Assembly: GCF_004016505.1 (NCBI RefSeq) | Contig: NZ_SACR01000001.1 | Coordinates: 372,001-436,000 of the forward strand | Direction of reading: 5' to 3' | DNA: 64,000 bases | Origin: Rubrivivax rivuli | GTDB lineage: Bacteria; Pseudomonadota; Gammaproteobacteria; Burkholderiales; Burkholderiaceae_C | Shown: piece after piece, positions 61,716 to 64,000 of the stretch | Layout of the letters: each line of letters begins with the position of its first letter | Numbering within the stretch: the stretch's first letter is position 1 | Notes under the pieces: model-generated | The model's database searches: none | What the model was told of the DNA's origin: nothing | Seen by the model: the letters and a program-made list of their open reading frames with translations, nothing else | Position numbers and translations under genes: made by a program

Positions 61716-61741
61716 TCAAGCACGTCGGATGCCAGCCGATA
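61716..61741 (+). promoter_or_regulatory. Sigma-28 (FliA) promoter
   Basis: TCAAG (61716-61720), a 14-base spacer and GCCGATA (61735-61741) match the flagellar consensus TCAAG-N14-GCCGATA exactly. The start codon of the chemoreceptor lies 44 bases after the -10 element. Confidence 0.75.
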
Positions 61742-61784
61742 CGGGAACATGGGCATTCCCGCCCTACCGGTCGGAGGATCCCTC

Positions 61785-63722
61785 ATGCCCTTGATGCAGC
61801 GCCTGCGACTGCGCCACAAGTTCGCCCTCATCGGTGCGCTGGCACTGGCCATGGCGGCCCTGCCGACGGGATTCTTCCTCCACCGCGTGCAGGCCTCGCT
61901 GGCACAGGTCGAGAACGAGATCTCGGGCCTGCCACCAGCCCAGGCCCTGGTGGGTCTGGCACGCACGACGGCGCAGCACCGGGGGCTGTCCAACGGCGTG
62001 CTGAACGGCGACAGCAGCGCAGCCGCCCCCCGTGAAAAGGCGTGGCAGGCGCTGCAAGAGCGCCAAGCGGCTTCGGTAGCGAGCTTCGCGGCCTTCGGCG
62101 ACGAAACGCTGAGCCGGCGGCTGGAAGCGCTGTGGCAGGCGCAGCAGACGCTGACCCAGGCCGTGGCGACGGCCGGCGTGCCTGCGCCCGAAAGCTTCCA
62201 GCGGCACACCGCCATCGTCGAGGGGCAGCTCGCTCTGCTGCACGACGTGGCCATCCGTTCCGAGCTGGTCCTCAACCCCTGGGCCTCGGGCTACCACCTG
62301 CAGGACGCCGCGCTGAACCACCTGCCGCTGGTCTCGGAACTGCTGGGCCGGCTGCGGGGCAGCGGCATGGGCATGCTGGCCAAGGGCCAGGCCAGCAGCG
62401 CCGAGCGCAGCCGGCTGGCCGTGCACGCCGAACGTGCGCTCTTCGCGGCCGCTTCGGCGCAGCGCGCGCTGGCCAATGCCGTACAGGCCGATGCGGCCGT
62501 GGCTGCGGCACTCGGCGACGCGCCGGCCCGGGCCGAGAAGTCGCTCAACGCAGCGCTGGCCCTCGCCCGCAGCAAGCTCATCGAGGCCGAGGCGCTGGAT
62601 CACCCCCGCGCCGAGTGGTGGGCGCAGACCTCGCAAGCCATCGACGACCAGCTTGCGCTCGGCGATGCCGCCATGGCCGCGCTGTCCAAGGACCTGGCGC
62701 AGCACCGCCAGTGGGAAACCCAGGCCGTCGGCTGGATCGCCGGCCTGTTGCTCGTGCTGGGTGCCGGGGGCGGCTGGCTGCTGTGGTCCATCGCGCGCGG
62801 GGCTTCACGCTCGATCGAACAGGCCATCGGCCTGGCCGACGCCGTTGCGGACGGACGCCTTCAGCTGCCACCCGGCACGCCGCAGACGCTGCCCCCGGGC
62901 ACGCAGGACGAAGGCCAGCGCCTGGTGGTGGCACTGGCCGCGATGGCGCGCCAGCTGGGCCAGGTGGTGGCCACGGTGCGCGACAACGCCGAGCAGGTGG
63001 CCACGGCCAGCGCGGAGATCGCCCAGGGCAACCACGACCTGTCGGCACGCACCGAATCTCAGGCCAGTGCGCTGGAGCAGACCGCGGCCTCGATGGACGA
63101 ACTGCGCGCCACCGTCGCGCAAAGCGCCGACAGCGCACGCCAGGCGCACCAGCTGGCCCTGCAGGCCAGCGACGTGGCCGGCAACGGCGGCCAAGCCGTG
63201 CAGGATCTCGCCGGCACGCTGGCGCAGATCAGAGACAGCGCGCACCGCATGGCCGACATCATCGGCACCATCGACGGCATCGCCTTCCAGACCAACATCC
63301 TGGCACTGAACGCCGCGGTGGAGGCCGCGCGGGCCGGCGAGCAGGGCCGGGGCTTTGCCGTGGTGGCCAGCGAGGTGCGGGCCCTCGCCCAGCGCAGCGC
63401 CCTGGCCGCGCGCGAGATCCGCAGCCTCATCACCGCCAGCCAGGAGCGCGTGGAAGCCGGCAACGAACAGGGCAGCCACGCGGCCGAGACCATGCAGAGC
63501 GTGGTGCAGTCCATCCGCCGCGTGTCGGACCTCATTGCCGAGGTGAGCGCCGCGGTGCAGGAGCAGAGCGCCGGCATCGCCCAGATCGGCGATGCCGTCA
63601 CGCAGATGGACCAGGTCACGCAACAGAACGCCGCGCTGGTGGAAGAAGGTGCTGCCGCGGCCGAGAGCCTGCGCCAGCAGGCGGTCTCGCTGCAGGGCAC
63701 GGTGGCGGTGTTCAGGATCTAG
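61785..63722 (+). CDS. Methyl-accepting chemotaxis protein
   Basis: 645 residues from the ATG at 61785 (GGAGG 8 bases upstream), chosen over an earlier ATG at 61749. Membrane helices lie at about 13-31 and 322-341. The large periplasmic part begins [17 protein letters not shown], which resembles the start of nitrate/nitrite-sensing helical bundles. The signalling domain has the conserved tip [31 protein letters not shown]. There is no CheR-binding pentapeptide; the end is VAVFRI. A sigma-28 promoter precedes it. Confidence 0.94.
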   Translation: MPLMQRLRLRHKFALIGALALAMAALPTGFFLHRVQASLAQVENEISGLPPAQALVGLARTTAQHRGLSNGVLNGDSSAAAPREKAWQALQERQAASVASFAAFGDETLSRRLEALWQAQQTLTQAVATAGVPAPESFQRHTAIVEGQLALLHDVAIRSELVLNPWASGYHLQDAALNHLPLVSELLGRLRGSGMGMLAKGQASSAERSRLAVHAERALFAAASAQRALANAVQADAAVAAALGDAPARAEKSLNAALALARSKLIEAEALDHPRAEWWAQTSQAIDDQLALGDAAMAALSKDLAQHRQWETQAVGWIAGLLLVLGAGGGWLLWSIARGASRSIEQAIGLADAVADGRLQLPPGTPQTLPPGTQDEGQRLVVALAAMARQLGQVVATVRDNAEQVATASAEIAQGNHDLSARTESQASALEQTAASMDELRATVAQSADSARQAHQLALQASDVAGNGGQAVQDLAGTLAQIRDSAHRMADIIGTIDGIAFQTNILALNAAVEAARAGEQGRGFAVVASEVRALAQRSALAAREIRSLITASQERVEAGNEQGSHAAETMQSVVQSIRRVSDLIAEVSAAVQEQSAGIAQIGDAVTQMDQVTQQNAALVEEGAAAAESLRQQAVSLQGTVAVFRI

Positions 63723-63844
63723 CCCGCCCCAGCCGCTGCGGAGCTGTCACCAAAGATTGCAGATGAGGGTGTATCGCGCAGCAGTTCCCTCCTTCTGTGC
63801 AGCACACGCCCGCAACGGGCCCCACTGCACCCAAGGAGATCGAC

Positions 63845-64000
63845 ATGCGCACCGACCTGAAACTCAAACTCACCCACACCGCCGCAGCCGCCTGGTCGCT
63901 GCTGTTCCTCGCGGCCTGCGGCGGTGGCGGTGGCGCCGATGCCCCGGCGACGGCCGCCGGTGCGAACGAAGCACCCGGCACGCGCGCCTTCGCACTGTCG
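63845..64000 (+). CDS. Lipoprotein, N-terminal part only
   Basis: 52 codons from the ATG at 63845 (AAGGAG upstream) run off the window. The signal peptide ends in LFLAAC (about Cys25) with GGGGG after, then a short linker ending TRAFALS. The layout resembles the lipoprotein at 38463-39596 (AACGGG then TARALAVS), so the two may be paralogues. Too little is present to say more. Confidence 0.75.
   Translation, partial: MRTDLKLKLTHTAAAAWSLLFLAACGGGGGADAPATAAGANEAPGTRAFALS

Noticed and set aside
1..64000. CRISPR arrays, tRNA or rRNA genes, insertion sequences, prophage
   Set aside because: I looked in all gaps and saw no regular spaced repeats, cloverleaf-like sequences, transposase or phage genes.

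Overview
The window is one stretch of a very GC-rich (about 70%), densely packed chromosome. It has GTG and TTG starts and strong third-position G/C bias. The gene set (rdgC, E. coli-type gshA, ProQ, two Bug-family binding proteins, a TRAP transporter, PEP-CTERM protein, arsenosugar genes, cyanate operon) fits a betaproteobacterium of the Burkholderiales, probably near Rubrivivax, Leptothrix or Ideonella. That placement is inferred from gene content; I see no rRNA, tRNA, CRISPR array, insertion sequence or prophage.

Layout. 1-4.6 kb, all minus strand: a truncated secreted protein, rdgC, an OmpR-type two-component pair and a secreted intradiol-dioxygenase-like lipoprotein. 4.7-12.2 kb: a five-gene minus-strand cell-wall cluster (AmiD-like amidase, double GNAT, GHL10 glycoside hydrolase, murQ, NagX-like acyltransferase) ending at a clear terminator, with a PBP4-type DacB divergent from it. 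12.3-18.1 kb: a TonB-dependent receptor and an exported S9 peptidase, divergent around a perfect inverted repeat. 18-25.4 kb: gshA, a DUF885 lipoprotein, arsS plus its glycosyltransferase, and a ProQ-domain protein. 25.4-30.2 kb: PhoD, a Bug protein, a small cysteine-containing protein, a TIR protein with four membrane segments, and a DUF1348 protein. 30.2-33.2 kb: a dctPQM TRAP operon. 33.3-37.0 kb: a cyanate uptake and cyanase operon, cynABDS.

37-47.8 kb holds signalling and miscellaneous genes: a membrane-anchored receiver protein, a lipoprotein, a NarX/NarL-like pair, a beta-lactamase-fold hydrolase, a CAT-like acetyltransferase, an MFS transporter, a chemoreceptor and a PEP-CTERM protein. 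47.8-53.7 kb is an organic-acid catabolic cluster (HMG-CoA-lyase family enzyme, family III CoA transferase, Asp/Glu-racemase-fold protein, Bug protein) divergent from a LysR regulator that has a three-half-site operator candidate. 53.7-56 kb has an OmpA lipoprotein, a carboxymuconolactone-decarboxylase-like protein and a dihydroflavonol-reductase-like protein.

The most unusual segment is 56.1-61.7 kb: a small sigma-70-family factor, a soluble beta-rich protein, a 916-residue TPR-CHAT protease-like protein and a subtilisin-like lipoprotein, all on the plus strand. This arrangement recalls, without being the same as, systems in which a TPR-CHAT protease frees a sigma factor, and it is the best candidate here for an undescribed pathway. 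A second chemoreceptor with a near-ideal flagellar sigma-28 promoter and the start of another lipoprotein close the window.
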